From Lachnospiraceae bacterium (lineage in GTDB: Bacteria; Bacillota; Clostridia; Lachnospirales; Lachnospiraceae), in the NCBI GenBank assembly GCA_024403515.1, contig JAKSRS010000001.1, forward strand, positions 62,001 to 126,000: a DNA stretch of 64,000 nucleotides, in the 5' to 3' direction. This document shows, in pieces, positions 28,876 through 36,812 of the stretch (position 1 is the stretch's first letter; the number at the start of each line of letters is the position of its first letter). A model generated the notes under the pieces. The model made no database searches. It worked only from the letters and a program-made list of their open reading frames with translations, and was not told the origin of the DNA. The translations under genes were made by a program, and so were the position numbers.

Positions 28876-29277
28876 TTACTCTGAAATCTCATCATTATCG
28901 TACATGGTGGACAAAGTCTTTAAATTATTAAAGTACTTTCGAAGATTCTTCTTGGCCATGCTGTACTTTATGCTGAATGCAACGTAAACAATCACACAGT
29001 AAGTTACAAGGAAATATCCATAAGCTCTTGCGATTCTACCTGCAAATGCAAACAAATCCATCTTATAAATGTTTGTCATAAAGTTTTCAAAATCATAAAA
29101 AATATACGCACCAAAAACTACCATAAATGCGACTGTCGCACATATGATAGCCTTGATAAGCTCGAGAGTGACATAGTCGCTTCTAAAATGCTTGGCAACA
29201 GAGGTGTTTTTCTTTCCGTCGGTTGCCTCATAAGAAGCCATTCTCGTCATCAGCTTTATTCTTTCTTCGTTTAACAT
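28876..29277 (-). CDS. Small membrane protein with two helices, function unknown
   Basis: The 133-residue protein has a charged N-terminal stretch (about 1-38), membrane helices near 39-63 and 81-106 and a basic C-terminus containing KKNLRKYFNNLKTLSTMYD. It precedes the polytopic membrane protein gene by 14 bases and follows yvyF by 54. I do not recognise it. It may be a partner of the downstream membrane protein. Confidence 0.7.
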   Translation of the reverse strand: MLNEERIKLMTRMASYEATDGKKNTSVAKHFRSDYVTLELIKAIICATVAFMVVFGAYIFYDFENFMTNIYKMDLFAFAGRIARAYGYFLVTYCVIVYVAFSIKYSMAKKNLRKYFNNLKTLSTMYDNDEISE

Positions 29278-29331
29278 TCTAACTCTCGCATTCCAAAATA
29301 TTTAGAAGTCTGCGATATATGCAGACACTTC

Positions 29332-29748
29332 TTACTGCAAAAATCTCATTCTGGCAGCATCTCTTGGGTCAGTCTTCTGTGTGGGTGCAGGTTCATTAGC
29401 TTTACGCATAGATGATGAAACACTCTTAAGAGCGTTTGTAAGCTGACCCTTACAGCCATCGCAGTATCTTCCTGATCTTATAGGAGCTCCACATGATTCA
29501 CAGTTAAGAACAACAACTGAATCGCTTGTAAACTCAAGACGTTCTTCTCTTAACCACTGCTGGATCTGTGATACTTCTACATCACATTCTCTTGCAACTT
29601 CCTGAATACCACAGTTGGGATTATCCTGAATATATTTCTTTACTTCCTTGAATTTACCTTCAAGTGCTTCCTTACACTGAGGACATATAATAGCACCCAT
29701 TGCATAGTTGAAAAGTCTTCCACATTTTCTACAATTTCTAACGTTCAT
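29332..29748 (-). CDS. yvyF: YvyF/TIGR03826-type flagellar operon protein
   Basis: The 138-residue protein has an N-terminal zinc ribbon (CRKCGRLFNY then CPQC), a helix-turn-helix-like middle (GIQEVARECDVEVSQIQQWL) and a second zinc ribbon (CESCG, CDGC). This is the layout of B. subtilis YvyF, encoded between comFC and flgM and associated with flagellar gene clusters. Here it follows comFC in the same order. Its molecular role is not established. Confidence 0.88.
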   Translation of the reverse strand: MNVRNCRKCGRLFNYAMGAIICPQCKEALEGKFKEVKKYIQDNPNCGIQEVARECDVEVSQIQQWLREERLEFTSDSVVVLNCESCGAPIRSGRYCDGCKGQLTNALKSVSSSMRKANEPAPTQKTDPRDAARMRFLQ

Positions 29749-29773
29749 AGATTATTCTCCATCCTTGCGCCAT

Positions 29774-30511
29774 TTACGTTCCGGCCGCAGTTATAGTAAT
29801 AAAGTATATCCCATCAGTCCCATGATGCCTAAGTTCACGCGATATAGCATCTATCGTGCTACCCGTCGTGAATATGTCATCAACCACTATTACAGTCTTT
29901 AATTTTACATCATTTTTAGGCACAATAAAAGCCTTTTTCACATTTATTTGGCGGTGTTTCCTATCAAATATCTTCTGAGGAAGGGTATTTACTACTCTTT
30001 TAACGTAACCCCTTCTGGTCGGAATTTTCGTAAGTTTCGAAAGTTCCCTGCAAAGTTCCTCTGCCTGGTTATATCCGCGCTTGTTAAGTCTCTTTCTGTG
30101 AAGCGCAACTGCTATAAAAGCATCCGGATTAATATACTCAATCCAGTCTTTATAAGACAGATAAATTAACGTGGCATAATCCTTGGCATAGAAGGGTCTG
30201 TTATTGTATTTGAATCTGTAAACACTTCGTGCAATGCACTCGTACGAAAGCGGAAATTTCCCGCTTATAAACACGTGCTTTTTTAACTTACACTCTTCGC
30301 AAAGGCTTTCTTTGGCCTCAACTTTTCTCCCGCATACACTGCATACAGGTTCTTTTATAAATGAAAGATTATCAAAGCAGGTTTTACATGCACTGATTTT
30401 CATGCCCTGCATAATAAGCGGCTTTCTAATAACCCTGTCGCACACAAAGCACCGTCTTGGAAATAATACTTCCAAAAGCGATTCCATAAAAACATTTATA
30501 CTTTTTAGCAT
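29774..30511 (-). CDS. comFC: ComFC-family phosphoribosyltransferase-like protein
   Basis: The 245-residue protein has N-terminal Cys pairs (CFVC, CKTC, CSVC, CEEC) forming a zinc module and a C-terminal PRT fold with the PRPP-binding loop VIVVDDIFTTGSTIDAI. ComFC takes part in uptake and internalisation of single-stranded DNA during transformation. The GGAG site directly precedes the ATG. The comFC-yvyF order matches B. subtilis, but comFA is absent here and recD2 stands upstream instead. Confidence 0.92.
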   Translation of the reverse strand: MLKSINVFMESLLEVLFPRRCFVCDRVIRKPLIMQGMKISACKTCFDNLSFIKEPVCSVCGRKVEAKESLCEECKLKKHVFISGKFPLSYECIARSVYRFKYNNRPFYAKDYATLIYLSYKDWIEYINPDAFIAVALHRKRLNKRGYNQAEELCRELSKLTKIPTRRGYVKRVVNTLPQKIFDRKHRQINVKKAFIVPKNDVKLKTVIVVDDIFTTGSTIDAISRELRHHGTDGIYFITITAAGT

Positions 30512-30602
30512 AAGGCTCCTTCACACTGTTCCCGGCCTTACACAAAATAGAATAATGTTAATTTATTAAGAAAAACATAACATATTGTTGTTATTCACAA
30601 AA

Positions 30603-32843
30603 TTATTCAGCCATGATTTCGATTATTCGCTCCTTAAGGCCTGAATATCTTCTGTGCTCATGATTATTTTCGATCATTTCATTGAGAATTTCCTCGTCAC
30701 CAAGCATAACAAGGCAGCTCTTAGCTCTTGTAACTCCTGTGTAGAGAAGGTTTCGATTCATAAGCTGTCTTGGCCCCGGCATTATCGGCATGACAACTGC
30801 AGCATATTCACTTCCCTGAGACTTATGAATTGTTATCGCATAAGCAAGTTCAAGTTCGTCAAGATCCGAAAAGGCATAGTCAACAAGGCGCTTATCGTCA
30901 AATTCGACAGTTAAAGAGTTGTTGTAGTTATCAATCTTTTTAACCCTGCCCATATCGCCGTTAAAAATACCCATTCCGGCATCAATCGGAATATTGTACT
31001 TCCCGACAATTTCCCACTCGGCCTTGTAGTTGTTTTTAATCTGCATGACCTTGTCGCCTTCCCTGAACAAAATCTCGCCATACATGTGCTCATTTTTTCC
31101 AGGGTCAGCAGGGTTTAATTTGTCCTGAATATATTTGTTTAAGGCCTCAACTCCGACAACACCCTTTCTAGTGGGGGTAAGAACCTGAATATCAAAAGGC
31201 GTCGCTCCAACATAGGAGGGGAGCATCTGTGTCATAAGTTCAACCGTGTTGGCAAGAACTCTTTGAACATCATCCCTTTTAAGAAAAAAGAAATCTTTAC
31301 TCTTATTATCAACTAAAATCTTTTCCCCGTGGTTTATCTTGTGAGCATTAGCGACAATGTCCGCATTACCTTCCTGCCTGAAAATACGTTCAAGTCTTGT
31401 AACAGGAAAACACTTACTCTCTATAAGATCTCTTAAAACCTGTCCCGGCCCAACACTTGGAAGCTGGTCGGCATCACCAACCATAATAAGTCTGCAACCA
31501 GGCATAACAGCTTTTAATAATGCCTGAAAAAGAAAGATATCAACCATGGACATCTCATCTACAATTATCACATCTGCCTCAATCGGGTTGCTTTCGTTTC
31601 TTTCAAACTTAGCGCCCTTGCCTTCTTCGTCAACAGCTCCGTTTATTTCAAGCATTCTGTGGATGGTCTTAGCTTCATATCCTGTAGCTTCAGTCATTCT
31701 TTTGGCCGCACGACCGGTAGGAGCAGCCAAGGCTATATCCAGGCCTTCACTCTTAAAATACTTAATAATTGTATTTATTGTCGTCGTTTTACCTGTACCC
31801 GGACCACCTGTAATAATGCTAAGACCGTTGCATACAGCTGACATGACTGCTTTCTTTTGGATGTCATCAAGTTCCATCTCTTCGGATAAAGTTATGGCAT
31901 CAATCCTTTTAGAAAGCATCAGTTCACTCACACTGTTATCGTCGTAAAAGTCAACCTGAAGGTTTCTAAGTATTGCTGCAGCAGACCTTTCAACGTAAAA
32001 GTTTGAAGAAGCGTAAACTATCTCGTCTTCTTCAGGTCTTGTCGGTACTTTAACTAATAACTTTTTATCAACGACAAGATTTAAAATGTGGGGCTCTATC
32101 GCAAGCTCGTCGACCCCAATGATGTTAGCCGTTCTTGTTACAAGATCTTTTCTTGGAAGATACATATGCCCCTGACTCATTGCTAAAAGAAGAGTGTACT
32201 GAATTGCGCTTTGGATTCGATAATCACTATCGGCTCGAACGCCTATCTTGGCAGCTATTTCATCGGCTGTTTTAAACCCAACGCCAGCTATATCCTCAGC
32301 AAGCTTATATGGATTTTCCTCTATAAGCTTGTATATTCTGTCCTGATAAAATGAATAGATTTTTATTGCCAGAGTATTGCTGATACCATACTTTTGAAGA
32401 AATATGATAGCATCCCTGTAGCCGCGCTTTTCATGCATGACTATGCCTATTTCACGAGCCTTTTGGAGGGATATCCCCTTTATAATTGCAAGCCTTTCGG
32501 GCTCATTTTCTATTACCCTGAAAGAATCCGTACCAAACTCTTTAACGATTCTTTTAGCAAGTGAAGGGCCGATTCCCTTTATTATTCCGGAACCTAAGTA
32601 ACGTTCCATGGAAGCGTTATCTTCAGGCTCTATGGACTTATAATTTATAACCTTAAACTGTTTATCGTATATTCTGTGAACAGTCCACTCCCCTGTAAGC
32701 TCAAGCATTTCGCCCTCACCGATTCCGGGAAGATTTCCGACTATTGTCTCTTCCCCGTCATCGGTTTCAAAGCGGCAAACCTTGTAACCGTTTTCGGAGT
32801 TCTCATATATAATTGACGAAATATAACCTTTTAATGTATCCAT
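30603..32843 (-). CDS. recD2: RecD2-type ATP-dependent 5'-3' DNA helicase
   Basis: The 746-residue protein has the RecD2 N-terminal extension with a helix-hairpin-helix region (LGSGIIKGIGPSLAKRIV, KLAEDIAGVGFKTADEIA) and the superfamily 1B helicase core: Walker A GGPGTGKT at 346-353, VIIVDEMSMVD, VGDADQLPSVGPGQV and the C-terminal YAITIHKSQGSEYAAVV. RecD2 acts without RecBC in mismatch repair and replication fork maintenance. It is separated from the upstream flagellar operon by a terminator. Confidence 0.94.
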   Translation of the reverse strand: MDTLKGYISSIIYENSENGYKVCRFETDDGEETIVGNLPGIGEGEMLELTGEWTVHRIYDKQFKVINYKSIEPEDNASMERYLGSGIIKGIGPSLAKRIVKEFGTDSFRVIENEPERLAIIKGISLQKAREIGIVMHEKRGYRDAIIFLQKYGISNTLAIKIYSFYQDRIYKLIEENPYKLAEDIAGVGFKTADEIAAKIGVRADSDYRIQSAIQYTLLLAMSQGHMYLPRKDLVTRTANIIGVDELAIEPHILNLVVDKKLLVKVPTRPEEDEIVYASSNFYVERSAAAILRNLQVDFYDDNSVSELMLSKRIDAITLSEEMELDDIQKKAVMSAVCNGLSIITGGPGTGKTTTINTIIKYFKSEGLDIALAAPTGRAAKRMTEATGYEAKTIHRMLEINGAVDEEGKGAKFERNESNPIEADVIIVDEMSMVDIFLFQALLKAVMPGCRLIMVGDADQLPSVGPGQVLRDLIESKCFPVTRLERIFRQEGNADIVANAHKINHGEKILVDNKSKDFFFLKRDDVQRVLANTVELMTQMLPSYVGATPFDIQVLTPTRKGVVGVEALNKYIQDKLNPADPGKNEHMYGEILFREGDKVMQIKNNYKAEWEIVGKYNIPIDAGMGIFNGDMGRVKKIDNYNNSLTVEFDDKRLVDYAFSDLDELELAYAITIHKSQGSEYAAVVMPIMPGPRQLMNRNLLYTGVTRAKSCLVMLGDEEILNEMIENNHEHRRYSGLKERIIEIMAE

Positions 32844-32855
32844 TAAACTCCTTCA

Positions 32856-32886
32856 AAAGAAAACAGCCGGGAAGCGCTTTCCCGGC
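32856..32886 (-). terminator. Intrinsic terminator of the mbl-flagellar rod operon
   Basis: GCCGGGAA (32866-32873) and TTCCCGGC (32879-32886) form an eight-pair GC-rich stem with a five-base loop. The minus-strand continuation is TGTTTTCTTTTG. It separates the rod-binding gene from recD2. Confidence 0.85.
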
Positions 32887-32904
32887 CGGCATTTTCATTA
32901 ATAA

Positions 32905-33258
32905 CTAGATATCAAAGTTTCTCTTCATCTGCTCATACAAAGTCTGAGCAAGTCCAAGTCCCTGCTTTTCTGTAGACTGATCAGCTATTTCTTTCACAAA
33001 AGCGTCCTTGTAATAGTCGAGAAGGACATTGGTAGATGCCATGCTAGCATCATCAGATTCATCCCCAACTGTCTTTAACATTTCCTTAAAACACTGCTCA
33101 AGAAAGTATGCCTCAAAATCTTTGCAGACATCCATTAATTCATCGTCAGTCGCATTTGAATAGTCTTTATTTACGTTAAGAGATTTTGGGGTAGCCAAAG
33201 CATCATCCTGAAGATACTTTGAATACATACTGGTTATTGAATTTATATCAAAATCCAT
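32905..33258 (-). CDS. flgJ: Flagellar rod-binding protein (FlgJ N-terminal domain only)
   Basis: The 117-residue protein matches the rod-binding domain of FlgJ: DDELMDVCKDFEAYFLEQCF, then the DYYKDAFVKEIADQ segment. It lacks the muramidase domain of proteobacterial FlgJ, as is usual in Firmicutes. The domain caps and helps assemble the rod. It is the last gene after the flgG-like gene (20-base gap). Confidence 0.88.
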   Translation of the reverse strand: MDFDINSITSMYSKYLQDDALATPKSLNVNKDYSNATDDELMDVCKDFEAYFLEQCFKEMLKTVGDESDDASMASTNVLLDYYKDAFVKEIADQSTEKQGLGLAQTLYEQMKRNFDI

Positions 33259-33278
33259 ATGCTATTCCTCTCTTATAC

Positions 33279-34097
33279 TTACTGTCTTAAGTTATTGGCC
33301 TGACGAAGCATTTCGTCAGATGCTGTAATTGCCTTGGAATTAAGTTCGTAAGCTCTCTGTGCTGTGATGAGGTTAACCATTTCATCTACAACCTGTACGT
33401 TAGAACCTTCCAAATACCCCTGTGTAATCTTGGACTTTGTTATGCCTGTAGATGTTGCCTCATTAATCGGCGCTCCACTAGCGGCACTTTGTGAGAATAA
33501 GCCCGAATCAAGTTTTTCCAATCCGGCAGGATTATTAAACTGTACAATTCCAAAAGTAATTCCTAAAGGAACAGGATTGTTACTCTCATCAGGATAACAG
33601 AACTGTCCATCACCTGAAATATACATTTTACTAGCCATATATTCCTTACCAAAGGCTATAGGCTTTCCTTCAGAATCAAGAACAGGGAGCCCGTCTGATG
33701 TAGTAAGTGTAATACCGCCTTCAGTATTTAAGGCCCAGTTAAAGTTACCGTTTCTTGTATAATATGTATTTCCGTCCTCGCCTCTTACAGCAAACAAACC
33801 ATTACCTGAAATAGCGAATGCTGAAGGACTTTCAGATGCAAGAAGAGCACCATCAGTAAAGATTGATGTAATAGATGCATTTCTCACACCCAAACCAACC
33901 TGTGCACCAACGGGTTTATTCTCGCCGTTAGCCGAAGTAGTCTTAGTCTGTATTGTCTGATAAAGCAATGACTTAAACTCATTAACTTCTGTCTTGTAAC
34001 CGGTTGTGTTAACATTTGCAAGGTTGTTGGCAATTGTATCAACATTAGTCTGCTGAGCTCTCATGCCTGTTGCAGCTGTCCATAAACTTCTAACCAT
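33279..34097 (-). CDS. flgG: Flagellar rod protein FlgG/FlhP
   Basis: The 272-residue protein has the rod/hook N-terminal motif MVRSLWTAATGMRAQQTNVD with IANNLANVNTTGYK, and the C-terminal motif LEGSNVQVVDEMVNLITAQR, which pack into the rod superhelix. Length matches FlgG (about 260). The order mbl, flgF-like, flgG-like equals B. subtilis mbl-flhO-flhP, so FlhP is the direct counterpart. Confidence 0.93.
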   Translation of the reverse strand: MVRSLWTAATGMRAQQTNVDTIANNLANVNTTGYKTEVNEFKSLLYQTIQTKTTSANGENKPVGAQVGLGVRNASITSIFTDGALLASESPSAFAISGNGLFAVRGEDGNTYYTRNGNFNWALNTEGGITLTTSDGLPVLDSEGKPIAFGKEYMASKMYISGDGQFCYPDESNNPVPLGITFGIVQFNNPAGLEKLDSGLFSQSAASGAPINEATSTGITKSKITQGYLEGSNVQVVDEMVNLITAQRAYELNSKAITASDEMLRQANNLRQ

Positions 34098-34151
34098 ATC
34101 TGCTCCTTTCGTTCCTTTAAGAAGGCCACGCTATAGATTTAAACCTACTCC

Positions 34152-34934
34152 TTAAATTCTACCAAGCTGTGTAGCTGCTATTTCAAGCGAATTATCATAA
34201 GCCTTTATAACTTTCTCATTCGCTTCGTACTGTCTTGTTACTGTAATCATATCGACCATTTCAGAAACAATCTGTACATTGGAAGCTTCAAGGTATCCTG
34301 AGTATACCTTGGCTGCCGCATTGGTAATTGTGGCTCCTTCCACTGGTTCGAGGAGATTTTCACCATACTTCTTCAAGTAGTTGTAGTCTTTAAAATCTGT
34401 AATTTTAATACTGTCAACTCTTGCTCCGTCCTGGTATATATTTCCCTGGGAATCAATCGTTGATTCCTTGGTAGGATCGATTTTAATTCTTCCCCTGCTA
34501 CCGACAACGAAGTCGCCGTCTTTGGTTACGAGGTAACCTTCTTTAGTAAGGGAAAACTGTCCGTCACGAGTATACATTGTACGTGACTCATTGTTCTTGC
34601 TTCCTTTAGGAGTGAATTCTATAGTAAAGAATCCTTCTCCACCAAGTGCAAGATCATATGTGTTATCGGTAATTTTAAAGGACCCCTGAGAATAGTCAGT
34701 ATAATTCTCCCCAATCTTAACGCCGGGAGTATTCACTCCCATACGTCTTGGGATATTTACTGCTTCTGAGACGTCCTTAACTTTATAGGCGAGCACATCG
34801 TCAAAAGCCTGACTGGTTGTGCCCTCCTTCTTATATCCAATTGTTGTAGAATTGGCAAGGTTATTGGTGAGCACATCCATACGATGCTGCTCATTAATCA
34901 TTCCTGTGTATGCTGTGTATAATCCTTTTAACAT
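34152..34934 (-). CDS. flgF: Flagellar rod protein FlgF/FlhO
   Basis: The 260-residue protein begins MLKGLYTAYTGMINEQHRMD with VLTNNLANSTTIGYKKEG and ends with LEASNVQIVSEMVDMITVTR and YEANEKVIKAYD, the paired helices of rod and hook proteins. It is a paralogue of the next gene, as FlhO is of FlhP in B. subtilis. It follows mbl by 25 bases and is probably made from the sigma-28-like promoter upstream of mbl. Confidence 0.92.
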   Translation of the reverse strand: MLKGLYTAYTGMINEQHRMDVLTNNLANSTTIGYKKEGTTSQAFDDVLAYKVKDVSEAVNIPRRMGVNTPGVKIGENYTDYSQGSFKITDNTYDLALGGEGFFTIEFTPKGSKNNESRTMYTRDGQFSLTKEGYLVTKDGDFVVGSRGRIKIDPTKESTIDSQGNIYQDGARVDSIKITDFKDYNYLKKYGENLLEPVEGATITNAAAKVYSGYLEASNVQIVSEMVDMITVTRQYEANEKVIKAYDNSLEIAATQLGRI

Positions 34935-34959
34935 GCCAATCCTTTCCCGCTTATATTAC

Positions 34960-35958
34960 CTAGAATTCATCTCTGTAGCCTGCACGGAACTCTACGCATT
35001 TACCTGTTCCTATAGCAACGGCTGTCATGGGTTCTTCAGCAGTCATTGTGTTGATTCCCATCTTTTCGGAAATTAATTCTTCAAGACCTCTAAGCAAGCT
35101 ACCGCCTCCGGTAAGTACGATTCCACGGTCTGCAATATCCGCAGCAAGTTCCGGAGGAATCTTTTCAAGTACTGAATGGATTGCATCTACAATCTGTGCT
35201 GTTGTATCTTCCAAAGCTTCAAGAGTTTCATCTGAAGATACTCTGACTGTAGAAGGAAGACCTGTGATAAGGTTACGTCCTTTAACATCCATGTAGTCTG
35301 CTTCGGGGAGCTTATAAGCGCATCCGACTTTAATCTTAATTTCTTCGGCTGTTCTTTCACCGATAAGAAGGTTGTGTTTCTTTCTCATGTAGCGAACTAA
35401 TGCTTCATCAAAGTCATTACCCGCAATCTTAATTGATTTACTTTCAACAGTACCACCAAGAGAAATAACAGCGATATCTGTTGTACCACCACCGATATCT
35501 ACGATCATGTTTCCGCAAGGCTTGGAAATATCAATACCTGCACCAATAGCTGCTGCGATAGGCTCTTCAATAATCATAACCTCACGAGCACCTGCCTGGT
35601 ATGTAGCATCTTCAACGGCCTTCTTTTCAACTTCAGTTACACCTGAAGGTACGCAAACTGCGATACGGGGCTTTCTGTATGTTCTATGGCCAAGAGCTTT
35701 CTGGATGAAGTACTTCATCATCTTTTCAGTTACTGTGTAATCTGAAATAACGCCCTGTCTTAAAGGTCTAACGGCAACGATGTTACCGGGAGTTCTACCA
35801 AGCATAAGACGTGCATCTTCGCCAATAGCTTTAATCTTATTAGTGTCCTTATCAAAAGCAACAACTGAAGGCTCTTTTAACACAACACCCTTTCCACGAA
35901 TATATACAAGAACACTTGCTGTTCCTAAATCTATACCAATATCTGTATAAGTCATCAT
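34960..35958 (-). CDS. mbl: MreB-like actin-family shape protein (Mbl)
   Basis: The 332-residue actin-fold ATPase directs lateral wall synthesis. It shows DIGIDLGTASVLVYIRGKG (phosphate 1), MIVDIGGGTTDIAVISLGG (phosphate 2) and IVLTGGGSLLRGLEELI (adenosine site), and RTPGNIVAVRPLRQGVI typical of MreB. The ATG at 35958 is chosen over 35976 because AAGGGA lies eight bases before it. B. subtilis has mbl directly before flhO-flhP, which supports mbl over mreB; no mreCD follow. It is preceded by both sigma-A-like and sigma-28-like promoters. Confidence 0.9.
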   Translation of the reverse strand: MMTYTDIGIDLGTASVLVYIRGKGVVLKEPSVVAFDKDTNKIKAIGEDARLMLGRTPGNIVAVRPLRQGVISDYTVTEKMMKYFIQKALGHRTYRKPRIAVCVPSGVTEVEKKAVEDATYQAGAREVMIIEEPIAAAIGAGIDISKPCGNMIVDIGGGTTDIAVISLGGTVESKSIKIAGNDFDEALVRYMRKKHNLLIGERTAEEIKIKVGCAYKLPEADYMDVKGRNLITGLPSTVRVSSDETLEALEDTTAQIVDAIHSVLEKIPPELAADIADRGIVLTGGGSLLRGLEELISEKMGINTMTAEEPMTAVAIGTGKCVEFRAGYRDEF

Positions 35959-35996
35959 AATGATATTCCCTTTCATACAACAAAAACTACTAGAAG

Positions 35997-36024
35997 ATTA
36001 TACATTATCGATGTCACAAATCAA
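35997..36024 (-). promoter_or_regulatory. Sigma-A-type promoter of mbl
   Basis: On the minus strand TTGATT (36019-36024) and a perfect TATAAT (35997-36002) are 16 bases apart, about 40 bases before the mbl start. It would allow mbl expression independent of motility. Confidence 0.6.
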
Positions 36025-36077
36025 AGGGGTTTAGAAAATTTTTAAGATTTTTATACAAAAAGAGTCTTCTACATTTT

Positions 36078-36104
36078 TTATCGGCATATTTTAGTTTTTC
36101 TTTA
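36078..36104 (-). promoter_or_regulatory. Sigma-28 (SigD/FliA)-type flagellar promoter upstream of mbl-flgF-flgG-flgJ
   Basis: On the minus strand TAAA (36101-36104) and GCCGATAA (36078-36085) are exactly 15 bases apart, matching the published sigma-28/SigD consensus TAAA-N15-GCCGATAA. It lies about 120 bases before mbl, upstream of the sigma-A-type site, in front of flagellar rod genes. Confidence 0.8.
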
Positions 36105-36109
36105 GAGCA

Positions 36110-36169
36110 AAAGAAAAAAACATGCCCCATATGACTTCGAATTTTTCTTTCAAATCATAAGGACATGTT
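36110..36169 (-). terminator. Terminator of the uvrB-uvrA-ygjV unit
   Basis: A long imperfect hairpin runs from AACATG (36119) to CATGTT (36169), with mismatches and wobble pairs through a middle ATGA/TCAT block. On the minus strand it is followed by TTTTTTTCTTTTGC. It lies just upstream of the flagellar promoter and insulates the two units. Confidence 0.75.
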
Positions 36170-36198
36170 TATTGCTTCAAATTCCTTCTCTATTACTT

Positions 36199-36777
36199 TT
36201 ATTTAATCGTTACTGACTTTTCTTCTTCCGAAGGCGTCTCTTTCATTTCTTCGGAAATCTTCTTAGTTCCTTTGGAAATTAAAACGATTCCGACGATATT
36301 TGCAATAATCGTTGCCACATCAAATACCGCTGAAGAGTAGTTAATAATAAGTATGTCGTACACAAGCCAGGTTGACTGGGCAAAAATCAAAAGTCCTTTT
36401 AAGACATATGCATTCTGTGTATCCAGTCCCCAGGTATATACACAAACTGCAATAACAGGAAGCCAGGTCGCAAGTCCTATATTAGCACCCATACCCTTTA
36501 AACTTGTAACGAGAGTAAGAACAACCTGGAGTGCTATAAAAATAAGCTTAAGCGCCGGATTATAGTTACCGGTTATGCAAAAGAAATTTCTTATAAAGCT
36601 TAGAGCATTGGCAATAAAGCCTGACATGCCGCCGAGCACAAGATTTCCTGCTCCTAAAAAGACATGCATTACACTCTGAGCCTTTAACACATTTTTATTG
36701 TTCTTTATAAGCCCGGTTGCTACCATTATCAGGCTGCCAACAAAGCATATAATATTTCCAACGATAATTGTATTCAC
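36199..36777 (-). CDS. YgjV-family inner membrane protein
   Basis: The 192-residue protein has six to seven hydrophobic segments with the YgjV pattern: GNIICFVGSLIMVATGLIKN, a HVFLGAGNLVLGG helix and TWLVYDILIINYSSAVFDVA. The start codon is GTG with only a weak GGGAT ribosome site. It follows uvrA by 35 bases and is likely co-transcribed. The function of the family is unknown; a transport role is often assumed. The C-terminus is Glu/Lys-rich. Confidence 0.82.
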   Translation of the reverse strand: MNTIIVGNIICFVGSLIMVATGLIKNNKNVLKAQSVMHVFLGAGNLVLGGMSGFIANALSFIRNFFCITGNYNPALKLIFIALQVVLTLVTSLKGMGANIGLATWLPVIAVCVYTWGLDTQNAYVLKGLLIFAQSTWLVYDILIINYSSAVFDVATIIANIVGIVLISKGTKKISEEMKETPSEEEKSVTIK

Positions 36778-36812
36778 TCTTATCCCGCCTCTTTCTGTCT
36801 TTACGCCCGCTA

